From Turritopsis dohrnii (Eukaryota; Cnidaria; Hydrozoa; Anthoathecata; Oceaniidae), in the NCBI GenBank assembly GCA_027922465.2, contig BQMF02000497.1, positions 1 to 64,000 of the forward strand: DNA of 64,000 nt. Reading direction: 5' to 3'. The translations under genes and the position numbers were made by a program. Positions 19,501 through 30,669 of the stretch are shown here, one piece after another. The notes beneath the pieces are model-generated. The model was given only the letters and a program-made list of their open reading frames with translations. It was not told where the DNA came from and made no database searches. Numbering within the stretch: position 1 is the stretch's first letter; each line of letters opens with the position of its first letter.

Positions 19501-22500
19501 CTTAACCACTTTTGCTGCAAAAGACAATGAACTTATTAACGAAAGTAATGGATGTTTAGTACACTAGCGACGGCTACTCCACCCACGTTACATGGTGTTA
19601 AGGTCATCAAACTTATCACCAGGTAATCAAATGGTACAACCAAGTATGTAAGTCCTTAAGTTGGGCCCACTGTTTTCTCTGTAGATAGAGAGACACCCAA
19701 TTCAGAGCATATTGACTACATAACAGCTATGTCATCAGCCACTTGACGTTCCGTCAAGCTGCAAATTAAAAAATCATCAAGATAATTCAACCAACAAAAT
19801 TAAAAATCCAACATAGTAACACTGTAAATTGATGAAAAATGAAAGGAGAAGGATGACTCCCAAATGGCAAACAAGGGTCAACAAAATAATGGCCCTCCCA
19901 ACAGCAACCTAACAGGCCCCACTGAGCAGTACAAAGAGGACACAAGTGAAATTCGTGTTTAATACCCAATTTAGCCAAATAATACCCCAAACCCAGTTGA
20001 TCATGAGTATAGAGTCATCAAAACTAGAGTACTTAACCAAAAAATCTGACTTATTGATACCTTCATTGACCGAACCCCCTTAGGTGACAATAGATCCAGA
20101 ATAATCTTAAAAGTCCTGTCTTCTTTAGGGACAGCACCAAGTGGGAAGCAATGCAATGGCTCAAGTGGTGGATACAAGAAGGGGCCTGTAGTATGACCTC
20201 TACTGACCTCTCTCGCAATTGCCTCTCAAACCAGTAAATGATTATTACAAGCTGACAATAGATTCCTAGGTCTAGTTGTTAAAATAGGGCCAGAAAACCC
20301 AATAATAAAACCATAATGAAAACCATCCAATACAAAGCATACAACTGCTTGGTCCAGATGGTCAATTTTAAATCTGAAAACATATTAGGACGAAAATCTA
20401 TACTTGTTGGTGCATCACCAGCCCGGATGGGGACCTGCACAGATCCGACACCGATGCGTAAAGTGACACTAGGTACTACTGCAGTGACCATTTGCGTTAT
20501 AATATTGACAGGATCTAGACTGCGAGGAGGATTCGGTCACTGAAGCTTGGACTGACTGTGACTGCTGGGGGCACCAAAGGGTTGATTGCCACTAGGAAAG
20601 ATGGAGCCTGAATTGATACCTGTCATTTGAGACAACTGTATCGGACAGCCAGATGCAAGGTGCCCCACACCCCTACAGGAAAAACAGACAACGTAGCATA
20701 GGAGCACCCCTCAAATGACCATTATACAAATCACCATTGTGATTCCATGTCAACGCAGCATTGTAAGCCATCTGGAAACATAAGCACCCCAAGCCTGCAA
20801 ATTAAATTGGGTGGCGAAATCACAGATGATGATACTGATACTGTAACAACTCACACACACGATCAGGGAAAAAGTGACCATAGCAACTTATAAAATTGGT
20901 CCAAGCCACCATCCACAAAAAAAATCACAAACCCTTGGTCAACCTGACTGGCATGACACAAGTGACACAAAAGGTGAAGAATCCCCAGAAATCCTCAAGA
21001 TTGCTGCACACCTGCTAACCGCATGCAATCGCTCATCGACGGGGCTGACCCCGTTCAATAGAGCTAAGCAGGTTAAGGGACTAACATTCCCCATTTTTCA
21101 AAGTTGAAGATTTTATCACTTTTCGAAAAAGATCACCACCATATACTTTGAGAAATCTGAAAACAATGTGAACTACTCCCAAAAAAAACAACAATAACAA
21201 CAACACCAAAAAGGTACAGAAAGAAAATGCAACATGATACAACAAAGGTGAATGGATGATCACGAGCTTACAAGGTAAACAAATAAATGTTTAAGTGATA
21301 TAACCTTGAGGTACTCATAATCCTAAGAGTAATGCTTAGAAAATTGCCGAGTGAGACCCCCGTAACAATGTTAATGACTATACAAATAATTTAAACTGAA
21401 ATAAGTACCTAGAAGAAATTCACTTCATTAAAACATTAACTGCCATGAGATCAAATAAAGATTGATTAATCCAAAACAAGGAAACAAATTAACATAGAAA
21501 AACGGTATTTTGAGCTATTCGGGTGACTTTCTAATTTCTAAGTACACAACATAGTTGCCTTTCTTCTTCAAGCCAAGAAAATGAACCATTTGATCTAAGA
21601 GGATCACATGTATTTTTGTTTGTGAGAGATTACTGAAAAAATTTCCGAATATCCACAAATGAGGGCAGCAGAATCAAAATAAATTCAAAAACATTGCTAT
21701 CTTAATTTGAAGCGGTCTAATAACTTGCTAGTAACTAGCTAGGTTATTTCCTAAAAAATTAAAATATGATATAAATTGACTAAACAATATAAAGGGTTGA
21801 AAAGATGAAGTTTTCCATGTGAAACACATCTCTATATATTTGTTTGATCTTTTTTGGTGAGTAATCAGACATCGAAAAATAAAGTAAGCAGGGAATAGAA
21901 ACACTTACACTTACTATTAGTCCTTTCTTCCTGCTCTTCTTGAACATCCTTTACGAAATCATGAATAATATTCTGAAAAAGAAACATAAAGAAAGCAAAA
22001 GTACAGAAATATTTAGTATAGTAATGATAGTGAAAAAACAACAACAAACATTATTTCAACTAGTTCTAATAATGATATAGTTGATCCTTTTACAACGGTG
22101 TTAAAACACTTGGCACACTCTGTCATATCTGTATCAAAAGGTTTTATGATAACCGCTTGAACATCCAATTGGTTGGTTTCAGCCAATAATCTTTTTTATT
22201 ATTTTCAAATGCAGTTACATTGAAGAACGTCATACCCTTAAGTTTGAGATTGTTTTTTTTTGTTTTTTTTTGTTTGTTTTTTTGAAAAAGCACCTCACCT
22301 TACAATGCCCTTCTAACTTCCCTCTTATTAACTGATGGTTTTGATCTATCAATTTATCAGTGGTTTTTGTGTAAGAGGTGACTTCAAAAACAGTTTTTAG
22401 TGTCTTCCGGCAACCACCAGGTGGAAAAGTAAGCTTGATGTCACATTTCTCGAGTTTGAATTTCTTCAGAACATCAACAAAACAATTCTTCTTAGCAAAG

Positions 22501-23765
22501 GCATCGACTTGTGCTTTTATAATATCTCTTTCGCTGTCTGTCTTTGCACCAGAAATGGAAATAATAATAATAATTGAGGAAATTTTGTACCCAGTGCATA
22601 TAACTTTCACATTCTCTATGCCCGGAATTGGATTTAATTCGATTGCTAACATTTCTTTAAATTTATTCATGATAGATACCGCTTCAGGCGATGCTGTTTC
22701 ATGATATTCTTTAGGAATATTATATCCTTCACACTTGATTTGAATGGTGGCGATAACAACATGGCTTTCATTTGAGTAATCAGTGCTGAATCCATTTAAT
22801 GTTATATCAACAAATTCTCCATTCAATACAAGGCAATTGCTCAGTATTTTCCCCGATTCAAGTTGTATTGTTTTGCGAAATGTTATCGAAGCCTGACTTG
22901 TAAGATCTTTGAGTTCATTAATTTTATCCCAATCTTCCGTGGACATATCAAATTTTAGTTCAAATGTTCTAATGAACACTTCTCGAACTGTGTATTGTTG
23001 AATATTTTCTCCTGGAAAGCAATGGTGTAGGTACACTTCTTTTTCAGTCAGTACGATATTTCTTAGTTTCAGTTCATCATTTTCGTATTCTGGGTCTGTC
23101 AAGTACTTTTCCTTCCAAAGTAACTTCAATACTTCAGCAATGACGTTTTTCCATAGTGTCAGTTTTTGTTTCCAATCAACTGCCATGGGACATGTTGGTT
23201 GTTTCTTCATTGCATCACTAATTGTTTTATATGCCTGTGGACTATTATGAGCATTAACGTTGCGTAAACTTTTAATTTCCTTAACATTTATTTTTGAGAA
23301 ATCACATGGATTCTTCCAGCACCGGGAACATTTTTTGCAACAGGAACAACATGTTGCAGTGTTGGTACATACTGCATCCTTTAGATGTAGAATTTCGTGT
23401 ACTGGTTTCCATTTCGTAGTACAAGTTGGATACGCAGGTATCTTTTTTAATATCTCAAATAAAAGTCCTGCATCAATGACATCAACATCTATATCAGTTT
23501 TGAAATTGTTATCAGATGAATAAAATAGCTTCTTGTTATCATCATGTCGCATTGCTTTTAACTTGATACGTGGATATTGTTGTAAGCTGTGCTGCAAAAT
23601 GTCAGAGAAAGCCTCACCAGGTGATTTTGCTTGATAGTGTATTGCTATTTCACTCTTCTCTGATAAAAACTTTACAAGTTGCTGTATATAAAACTGAGAT
23701 ATTCGCTGTAGACAAAAAATTTTACACTCAATTTCCGAACGTTCCAAGACGCGAACAGCTGCCAT
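16418..23765 (-). CDS. Gene A: HEPN-like / death-fold / Death / FN3 protein (7 exons)
   Basis: Proposed exons in transcription order: 23765-22299, 21972-21915, 18436-18137, 17967-17668, 17575-17551, 16954-16655, 16565-16418. All introns are GT-AG; the exons sum to 2598 nt, a multiple of three, giving 865 aa. The start ATG has A at -3 and G at +4. Layout: N-terminal Cys-rich/HEPN-like region (about 1-489), short acidic linker (490-508), death-fold-like domain (509-608), Death domain (609-708), FN3 domain (717-817), Ser/Thr/Pro-rich tail with a hydrophobic stretch (MTLFVSFLYVFVF) near the C-terminus. Intron 2 holds a DIRS-like element. Exons 3-7 have counterparts with the same phases in gene B. 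Known of the families: Death domains assemble signalling oligomers; HEPN domains are often RNases or RNA binders. The immune role is inferred. The last exon could instead splice at 16495 into the exon at 13374, fusing A with B. Confidence 0.68.
16655..16954 (-). CDS. Gene A exon 6: fibronectin type III domain
   Basis: Exactly 300 nt, acceptor TTATTAG|C, donor TCAAA|GTAAGAG, phase 2 to phase 2. The FN3 pattern is clear: PESVKDLQ at the first strand, IELSWNH with the conserved Trp of strand B, EEYEVIHP, the YKFKVQAIS block with the strand F Tyr, and GGLLSEPAETYY at the end. The length is about 95 aa, normal for FN3. The closest relative visible is the FN3 exon at 4857-4558. Confidence 0.85.
17551..17575 (-). 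CDS. Gene A exon 5: 25-nt micro-exon
   Basis: Bounded by TTTCAG|AT and TCAG|GTATAT, and encoding DVFGVPVV with phase 1 entry and phase 2 exit. It is needed because the Death exon leaves phase 1 while the FN3 exon enters at phase 2. A comparable micro-exon (VFDVF) occupies the same place in gene B at 4956-4935. The assignment rests on splice signals, phase and the VF[GD]V similarity. Confidence 0.5.
17668..17967 (-). CDS. Gene A exon 4: Death domain
   Basis: Exactly 300 nt, phase 1 to phase 1, acceptor GGATAG|GC and donor CAAG|GTATTT. The protein shows the Death-domain pattern: F..M...ISSRVPYLWRVLAHFL, then a helix reaching IRINHSG, then MFQVLTAWYES, TWAYLKELLIYF and a final NLVADIEQ. Death domains are about 85-95 residues, as here. 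They bind other Death domains in apoptosis and innate signalling. A methionine sits near the exon start, but the exon has a proper acceptor and continues from the preceding exon, so it is not taken as a start codon. Confidence 0.85.
18137..18436 (-). CDS. Gene A exon 3: death-fold-like helical domain
   Basis: Exactly 300 nt, phase 1 to phase 1, acceptor TTATAG|TG and donor CAAG|GTACAT. It starts LWIAYLVDHKLL, carries LDKKKFCKAL, PVLECISYML and FLDFVNNTLKKC, and ends KLPVLQ. Its counterpart at 10965-10672 keeps these blocks, so it is under protein-level constraint. It is all-helical by composition and sits directly before a Death domain. That makes a CARD- or DED-type fold plausible, but I cannot assign a named family. 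Confidence 0.75.
18656..21080 (-). pseudogene. DIRS-like retrotransposon remnant (RT, RNase H, tyrosine recombinase N-terminus)
   Basis: Reading on the minus strand, the RT blocks near 20.2-19.7 kb include VDPCLPFGSHPSPFIFHQF and the catalytic YLDDFLICSLTERQ. An RNase H block follows at 19527-19210 with LRRLIDLS, ADIQWWINW and LYTDASGCGF. Then 19020-18660 carries AFYQLHALASSTK, LSKRFC, LILFLSSLGTRLS, LQGIRRVQGP and PITFRHICIIH. This last block matches the N-terminal half of the tyrosine recombinase of DIRS-like elements. The frames are broken by stops and shifts, and the catalytic R-H-R-Y half is missing. It sits in intron 2 of gene A in the same orientation as the gene. A second copy of the same type is at 29372-30445 on the plus strand. 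Confidence 0.75.
21915..21972 (-). CDS. Gene A exon 2: acidic linker
   Basis: A 58-nt exon between a good acceptor (TTCTTTTTCAG|AAT) and a strong donor (AATA|GTAAGTG). It encodes NIIHDFVKDVQEEQEERTN and leaves one base, giving phase 1. It joins exon 1 in phase 0 and the LWIAYLVD exon at 18436 in phase 1. The QEE...LWIAY arrangement recurs in gene B (exon 13360-13318), which supports it as a real exon. The following 3.5-kb intron contains the DIRS-like remnant. Confidence 0.6.
22299..23765 (-). CDS. Gene A exon 1: Cys-rich, HEPN-like N-terminal domain
   Basis: This single 489-codon exon ends in phase 0 at AAG|GTGAGG; the open frame runs on into the intron to 22230, where it turns into a Lys-rich low-complexity tail. 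Residues 133-154 hold a dense cysteine cluster (CCSCCKKCSRCW and more) that could bind zinc. RNVNAH at residues 168-173 matches the R-x(4-6)-H pattern of HEPN domains, and a predicted helical stretch with LTLWKNVIAEVLKLL follows. The Cys cluster followed by an R-N-x3-H motif resembles the vertebrate CXorf38/DUF4559 type and, less closely, the DZIP3-type HEPN region. That resemblance is from memory and not from a search. Residues 200-489 are mixed alpha/beta and I do not recognise them. An early alternative donor (CATT|GTAAGG) would break the frame of the next exon, so it was not chosen. Confidence 0.75.
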
Positions 23766-25665
23766 TGTTAAGAAGCAGTTTTTGACAAATAGTCTTCAAT
23801 TTTCTTAATCTATGGAAAAAAATAGTTAAATAAAACACTACAAACGTGTATATCACAATCACACTTCAATTGCCCCCACAACGAGTGAAAGCGAGCGAAA
23901 TGGCATAGTTTTTTCACAAGATAGGCGAATGTCAGTTTTAGATTTTGTTCATCATCATCATCATCATTATCATCCAGCTTTTTTCCACTCAAAATGAAAC
24001 ATGTTTATAGAATGATGGAGATAACTTTTTATCTCCATAGTTCCATGGAAAATATCATTTTATTACACGAAATGTTTAAAACTTCTAATGTGCACGCTAT
24101 GAATGCAGCCAGTTCAATTTATCCATGCACAAATTTATCACAATAAGGTAGTCCTTTTTTGACTTGTTTTTCGCCAATTCACAAGATTGCAGATTGCCAG
24201 TGCAATAATCGAAAGATTTTTTAATAACTGTTCTGTCTGGATAAAGAGCATGAAAACTCAAAATGGGCATGAAAATTCAATGAATTTTCAATGATTTTTT
24301 AAGTAGTGTGCTTAGGAAACATGTTTCATCGTCCCAATTATGCAGAAATAAAAATTGCTCCTACACTTATTTTACCCGACAGCATTTTGCTTTAGTAAAA
24401 ATGGACGGGGCAGAGGTTAAATCAAATAGTAGAGAAGTGGAAACAAAATGCCTCAATTTTCCATCTAATTCCCATGAAAATCCTAAAAAAATTTGATGTC
24501 GATTTCGATGGTGAAAACCTTGCTTTAAATCAAGCTGCAATATGAAGCTACCCCTTTACAAATATTTTCCCATGAACTTCCAGTTGTCAAATATAATTTT
24601 ATATTTGTGCACATGCTTATTTACATGCCCAAAATCAAAAACGAAGTGCTTTTACCATTACTTTGTGTCGAAACAGATGATAGGTTTAGAACTTGAGGGA
24701 TCTTTTATTGCAGTACAAACTAATTACCTTTTAATTATCGTTGATCTATTATTTTCGAAAAGTCCTTTTGTGTGGTGTTGAGATGAATGGACATTTATAG
24801 CCATTTTATGATATCGGTCATTGTTTTGCTTGCTTTTATGGATTCCCAAAAAGAAATATTCAAATTTCAAAGAACCCTTCACACATACAAAGCTTTTGTT
24901 AAGTTGAGAGGATGTTTCACCTATTTAGATTTGAGAATAGCCAGAAGAAATTGAAGAAATATTTAACTATCTTGAGATGTTATTGTCACTTAGATTTTTG
25001 ACGGATCTTTCCTTAAAAAGATTTTAGAAGACTCGTAATTGGATTTCTATATTACAAATGTTTATTCTTCTTAAACCTGTAAAACCTTTTAATAGTTTTT
25101 TCTTATTTTCTTATGTAAACTTTTTGGCTATTTTTTTGTTTTGAATCAAAGTTTGAAACGCAGATTTCTAATGGAATTTTTGTTTTAATTTTTTGAAAAA
25201 GTTTTGTTTTTCTTTTGGCTCTTAAATAATTTCTTTAACAAATGTTATTTTGATTACAAAATACATATCCAAGGATGCAGTTCACACATTTCTTTTGTTT
25301 GTAGCAAATCCATTCTGATATTACTTGTCAAGCCTTATTTACACTTTTTTAAAGGTATATAAACATATATATAGATATAGGTATATAGACTTAGGCCTAA
25401 GAGATAATAAAAGTAACAAATTTTTGTGCAGTTTGTATATTTTGTTAGTTAGTTTCGAAATACCACCATTGCTACACTATCTCACATGGTTACACTACTC
25501 ATTAAACTATTCATTGTATTCTACATTGTAGAACATGTCCAACCATGGGTTTAGTTATTTTCAGTCTATGGCAGGGACATTCATAATTGTGAGAAATATA
25601 GCTCTATTGAATTATTTAACAGGCAAATACATAAAAGGACATCGTTTTGACAGCTAAATGTTGTA

Positions 25666-25940
25666 CAGTGTGTATCAAAAAGGTTTATCCAAGATCATCA
25701 AACCCATTTTTTTTTCTAAATAATTATTAATATTTTGCGGTTCTTCTATGAGGAAAAAGCTTTTTTGGAGATCTATCCAAATATATGTTTTTTATTCTGA
25801 AAATATTTTTTCCAGATAATTTATAGAGCAAAACGTTTTTATTACTCTCGTTAATTTCTTAAATATCAATTAACACATAAAGATTTTTGAACAATTTTTG
25901 TTTTAACCAGGTGTTTTCAAAAAGTCAAGTTTCACATCAT
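25666..25940 (+). repeat. Mariner-like repeat copy (TACAGTGTGTATCAAAA start)
   Basis: Starts TA|CAGTGTGTATCAAAA, and the following 150 bp (TTTATCCAAGA ... AAGCTTTTTTGGAGATCTATCCAAATAT) matches the reverse strand of about 51897-52040. It shares the terminal signature with 15207, 15998 (inverted) and 52667. Confidence 0.6.
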
Positions 25941-27784
25941 CAACTCATTTATTATTCATGACCAAAATTATTATTATTCAAATCCATTTGATTTTTTCGC
26001 CAACTTTTCTATTCAAATTACAACAGGTGGGAATGTGAGTTTGTTTTTTTGAAGAGAAGCGTATGTCAAACACCAGCTTAAAAGAAAATTTTTCAAGAAT
26101 CTTTACGTGTAAATCCCTCTTAAGAAGACAAAATTTTCCATTTTCTCCACACCATAGTTGATAAATTAGAAATGCTATATGTGTTTTAAGTTTAATATCA
26201 TTCAGCGAAGACAATTTGAGAAATTTGAGACTACTGCCACGACACCACATTGTTTTTCAGTTGTCTATAAGTTCTACAAAATCACATACCTGTGTATGAC
26301 AGAAGAAAATCCACTTTTACACTGGATAAAATTTGTTTGACTGATATCGATTTACGACTGATAAAAATAAAGGATTCAACTCCCTTTTTTAAACAATAGA
26401 TAATTAACGCATCACATATTCATTGGTTGCTAGTTTGTTTGTATAGAATTTTTCCTTTGTTATGATAATATAGTTGTTTTGAGCAATATCAAAAATCCCA
26501 ACATAATGTCATCAAACTTAAAATAAATTGTAAGATTAGTAATCTGTATTCCTTCACCTTTATCACAGCAATTAGTGTGTCTTATTTATCCATAGATACT
26601 GACTATAAAAGCTTATTTTTTCATACAAAATGCTATCGGATTAACCCTCAATCTTTTTCTTAATGCACATAATACCTATCTTTAAATTCGGATCATACTA
26701 GCATACTTTCCCACGACTTTTTGAGTTCTATTAAAAATTACTGATTAGAATTGTTCTCTCCTCCATAAAAGGATACACAAAGTATCCCCTTCATCTATAT
26801 CCTAATATTAGTTCTTGGTGATCAGTCAGTTCGGCTAAATAATAGTTTTTTATATTCGATTGACGATGAAAAATAATACTTTTAAAGTAATGTGACTAAG
26901 TATTACCAATTGCTAATCACTGATGAAGCACTGATGAATGTTCACACCTGGGGATTGGCAATTGAGACGATTAATTTTCTTAACCCAAACCTTACCTTAA
27001 GAACTTTTAACCTTAGCATTTTTTAATGATTTTTTTGTCGTTGAATTACAATAGGTAAAGTATGTGTTATGTAGAAAACTGAATTATGGGAACAATCAAT
27101 TCGAATACCACGCTTTCTAATTACATGTTTAAAGATTAAGTTGAAAAAACATAATAAGCGTCGGAAAAATCTGGCTTATTTCATGATTCCAATGCCAAGA
27201 TTATCTCTATAATATTCCATACAAATATCATCATGAAATGCTATGAATTAGTTGTGGGATTTGCATAAGCGTTTCCCATTGTGTCATTAGTTTTATCAAT
27301 TTCAATCACTAAACGCTTTTATTTTCCAATACAATATTTTAGTAATCACATCTTTTTGCATTCTTGTGAGTTAGGTATATGGATGTATTTTATTAATCAT
27401 GTATTTAAATGTTTGTCTACAACATGATTTCATTAAGCTGGTAAAGAAGTTAAATAAAGATGAAATGTAAATGGTATAAACAATTAAAAATAACACTTGT
27501 CTCGCCATGTTGGCAACTTACGAAAATCTGGTTACTAACGCGATCTAATCCTGAGAAAGTATGAAATTGAAATTGATGACCTTGTATAACAATATTTGCC
27601 GACCCTCAGATGCACGCAAAACGGCTTTGCCGACCTAGATTTAAGTGAAGATCGACAAAACTTCGCGGCCTATGGCCGGTTAAGGACAGGACTAACGTGC
27701 CGTTCTCAGCTACGTTGAAAATCGAGGGCTTTGGATGCTTTTCGAATAATCTAAGGCATAATCTTAATTATATCTAATTCTGCA

Positions 27785-27860
27785 TTTAAATTAAGAACTA
27801 AATCAGCAATCAAACATCTTTATAAAGATGTTTGATTGCTGATTTAGTTCTTAATTTAAA
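27785..27860. repeat. 76-bp perfect palindrome without spacer
   Basis: The left arm 27785-27822 is the exact reverse complement of 27823-27860, with the centre at CTTTA|TAAAG. The next base pair outward mismatches, so the length is exact. There is no coding content and no obvious target duplication. Confidence 0.9.
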
Positions 27861-29052
27861 AGTAATTCTTATTCTAGACTGTTTCATTAGAATGGTCTAT
27901 GCTTTAGTTGGCATGCATTTACCTGGCATATCAACATATATAGTATTGATTTTTCACAATTTTTCTCAATGACCACCTATATTCCAGAAGATGTACTGGT
28001 GTTACTTTACTGTTATTGTAATCATTAATGTTTCTGAAACTGACTTTGAACTTCTGTAATTGCAAAAACAATATATCAAAAATGTAGAAGCAAGAAATAG
28101 CAAATAACAAACCTGTCAAAGACTTTACTGCGACCAAACTTTAACCGATGGATACTTTCAGCAAATTTTTTGTTATACTTTCAGCACATTTCACAGCGAT
28201 TAATAAAACACTGAATGTTATAAATAAAGTCACAAGATCTGATGATGTATTTTTTCCACCACTTTATGATATTAGCCTCAAAATTCTTTAAACATCATTT
28301 GTTTTGTGTCAGTGTATTTGTTGGTTGATTGATTATCAATGTCTTTTGCTATAATCGTGACCTAAGGACAAATGTTGTTGTTTTACAACAAAATATCTAG
28401 TTTAGCATAAGAGACGTGATATATGCACCATATTTTGCTTCAAAAATTTAGTTTGAGTATGAATGCAGCATAATCACCACCAGAAAAACACACTTAACAA
28501 ATGAAACTGACAAACCTTTCAATGTACATAGTTATCATTTCGGTTCATCAAAAATTCTTGTATAAAATCAATAAATGAACAGCTGCCTGTTTCCTAAGAA
28601 ATGATGAAAAAAAATCATATGACAACTCTACAATTTTGAAAGAGGGAAATCATATGACAATAGGTTTCTACAACTCCCTGTTTCAAACAATAGATAATTC
28701 AATGACGCACAATGATTGGATGTTGTTTACAATAGGTATTCTTTTAGAAGAAGTTACTGTCAATCACAATGCGAAAATTAAGCTTTGCATCTAATACAAA
28801 ATATATATAACGAAAATAGACTTATTAATTCTACTCGAACAATACAAAAGGATCGACTCATTACAGATTAAAATTATGGCCTTGTACTTTTGTAAAAAAG
28901 ATAACATTCCATCATCTACAAAGCCTACACCTTTAAATAGTTGTTGCTTTGAATGTAATTACATTTTGTCATGACTACCAAAATACCTATTAAAATACCT
29001 ATCACACAGTATAGTAGACTATCTGAGTGATGTATATACATGATATTTGTTT

Positions 29053-29135
29053 TTTTATTAGATTTTGATCAGAACTCAAGTTGCTTAATTTTAAAGCCAA
29101 AATCCCTACTCAAGTTGCTTAACTTTCCTAACTTA
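29053..29135. repeat. Fragment of the GTTGCTTA MITE family
   Basis: Contains GATCAGAACTCAAGTTGCTT and a second CTCAAGTTGCTTAA, closely matching the beginning of the MITE interior at 11230-11642. No intact ends. Confidence 0.55.
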
Positions 29136-29371
29136 TGAAATCGAAAGGATGTATATACAACAACTTTATATGTTCAATAGTACTATTGAAAATATAAGAA
29201 CTAAATACAACAAGAATAATAAAATTTTTAAATCGTAAACAATATACATATGATTATAAAGTTTTCGTATTTACTTATTTATTTATTGTTGAAACTGAGT
29301 TATTACAATATGTATTTATTTATAGATGGTAATTTGAAGCATAACAGTATTTTTAGTTTTATGGCACAGGG

Positions 29372-30445
29372 TTGATGAAGACTTGTGCTTCATTTTCAAA
29401 AGCCCACAGCATATTTCGTCTTCTTGCCCATCACGGTTTAATCGCAAATCCGTATCAGGTTGTAGTTCCAGGGTGGCAACAGGGGAGACACTTACTTTCT
29501 CAGGGCCTTCCCATACGACCTCAGCTGTGTTGCACTATTGGGGAATGCAGCCAATGTCTGCCATTTTTGTAATGGTGGACGATGTAATATCAGTCAATGT
29601 AGGTTCTCTCATCAATATTGGAGGAGTGCCATTCCAAAAAAGGATGGCACGTTTCAGATAATCCTTGTTTTATCATCTCCACACGGGGTGAAGCTATTAA
29701 TGAAGGTATCTCAAAAAGATAGTTATTATGTTCGTTATACATCCTTTGGTGTTCGTTCTTTGGGCTCTACTGAAAGTATCTCAAAAGGATAGTTATTACA
29801 TCCTTTGATGTTCGTTCTTTGGGCTCTACTGCATTCCTGGGGAAGCTTGACATCAAACATGCTTTCGACTTGTATGACTGGACCAGTGGGGTTTGTTAGG
29901 TTACAGGTTTCATAATCTGTTCTTTATTGATACTGAGTTGCCAGTCTTCTCCATTCAATTGGGTGGCTACTAACAAGACTGTGGGACTTTCCCAAGTTGT
30001 GACGTACCTTGGGATAGAAGTGGATGCTCAGCATCAAGTTATGCAGTTGCCTTATTCTAGACTCACAGAGTTGCAGACGCTTACCTGGGCAGATCGGAAA
30101 AAGTGCACCAAACGAGAGTTGTCGTCTCTCATTGGCTCCCTTTCGTTTACTTGCAAGATAGTTTGCACTGGTTGTATGTTTCTCCGTAGACTGATTGATC
30201 TTATCTTAATCTGATTGAACCATCATACTTTCCTCAGTCAAGAAGCTATGGCCGACTTTCACTGGTGGATAGATTTTCTCCCATCTTGGAATGGCAAGAC
30301 AATGAGTGAGTATGTCCATGTTTACTGATGCATCAGATCTTGGTCCTGGTGCTTGTTATTGAAACAAATGGTTTAGTTAACCTTGGCCTACGGATTATGT
30401 TAAGTTGTACATTAATGTTAGAAAGTTGTTTACTATTGTTGCCGC
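29372..30445 (+). pseudogene. DIRS-like retrotransposon remnant, second copy
   Basis: A gag-end zinc-finger-like block CHFCNGGRCNISQCRFSH lies at about 29550-29605, followed by IPKKDGTFQIIL (RT start) and YVRYTSFG. From 29927 comes SPFNWVATNKTVGLSQVVTY, LGIEVDAQHQVMQL, KRELSSLIGSLSF and LRRLIDLI, then FHWWIDFLPSWNGK near 30270. There are frame breaks throughout and a local duplication of GTATCTCAAAA-GATAGTTATTA around 29705 and 29775. Same family as 18656-21080, opposite strand. Confidence 0.65.
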
Positions 30446-30669
30446 CTCTGGCGGTGGGCCATGCATTGTAAGCATCAAGGAAAACAAGTAAGGGTTAAGG
30501 GAGATGAGTATGATACACAATGTGTAAAAATTGAGTTGAGTCAGCGAGCTTCAATAAACTCAATTCAGAAAACATGGTTCCAATGGAATTATACTATCAA
30601 TTTGATATTTCCAATTCAAGTGAAAATGAATCAGAATTCCAAGCTACTTAATGAAATTGTTAGGAAAAA

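Larger units (their letters stand above)
23766..29052. other. Gene-free stretch upstream of gene A
   Basis: No domain-bearing frame. Contents: the likely promoter and 5'UTR of gene A directly above 23765, a mariner-like repeat copy at 25666-25850, a perfect palindrome at 27785-27860, and a short repeated block (ACAATAGATAATT) shared between about 26385 and 28690. A frame of 90 codons at 25978-26250 on the minus strand has no recognisable family. Confidence 0.5.

Noticed and set aside
25978..26250. 90-codon minus-strand frame
   Set aside because: Starts near a repeat, composition typical of AT-rich noncoding DNA, no family match recalled.
27600..27720. GC-richer patch considered as an RNA gene
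   Set aside because: No tRNA box A/B pair or rRNA core could be recognised by eye; possibly a SINE scrap.
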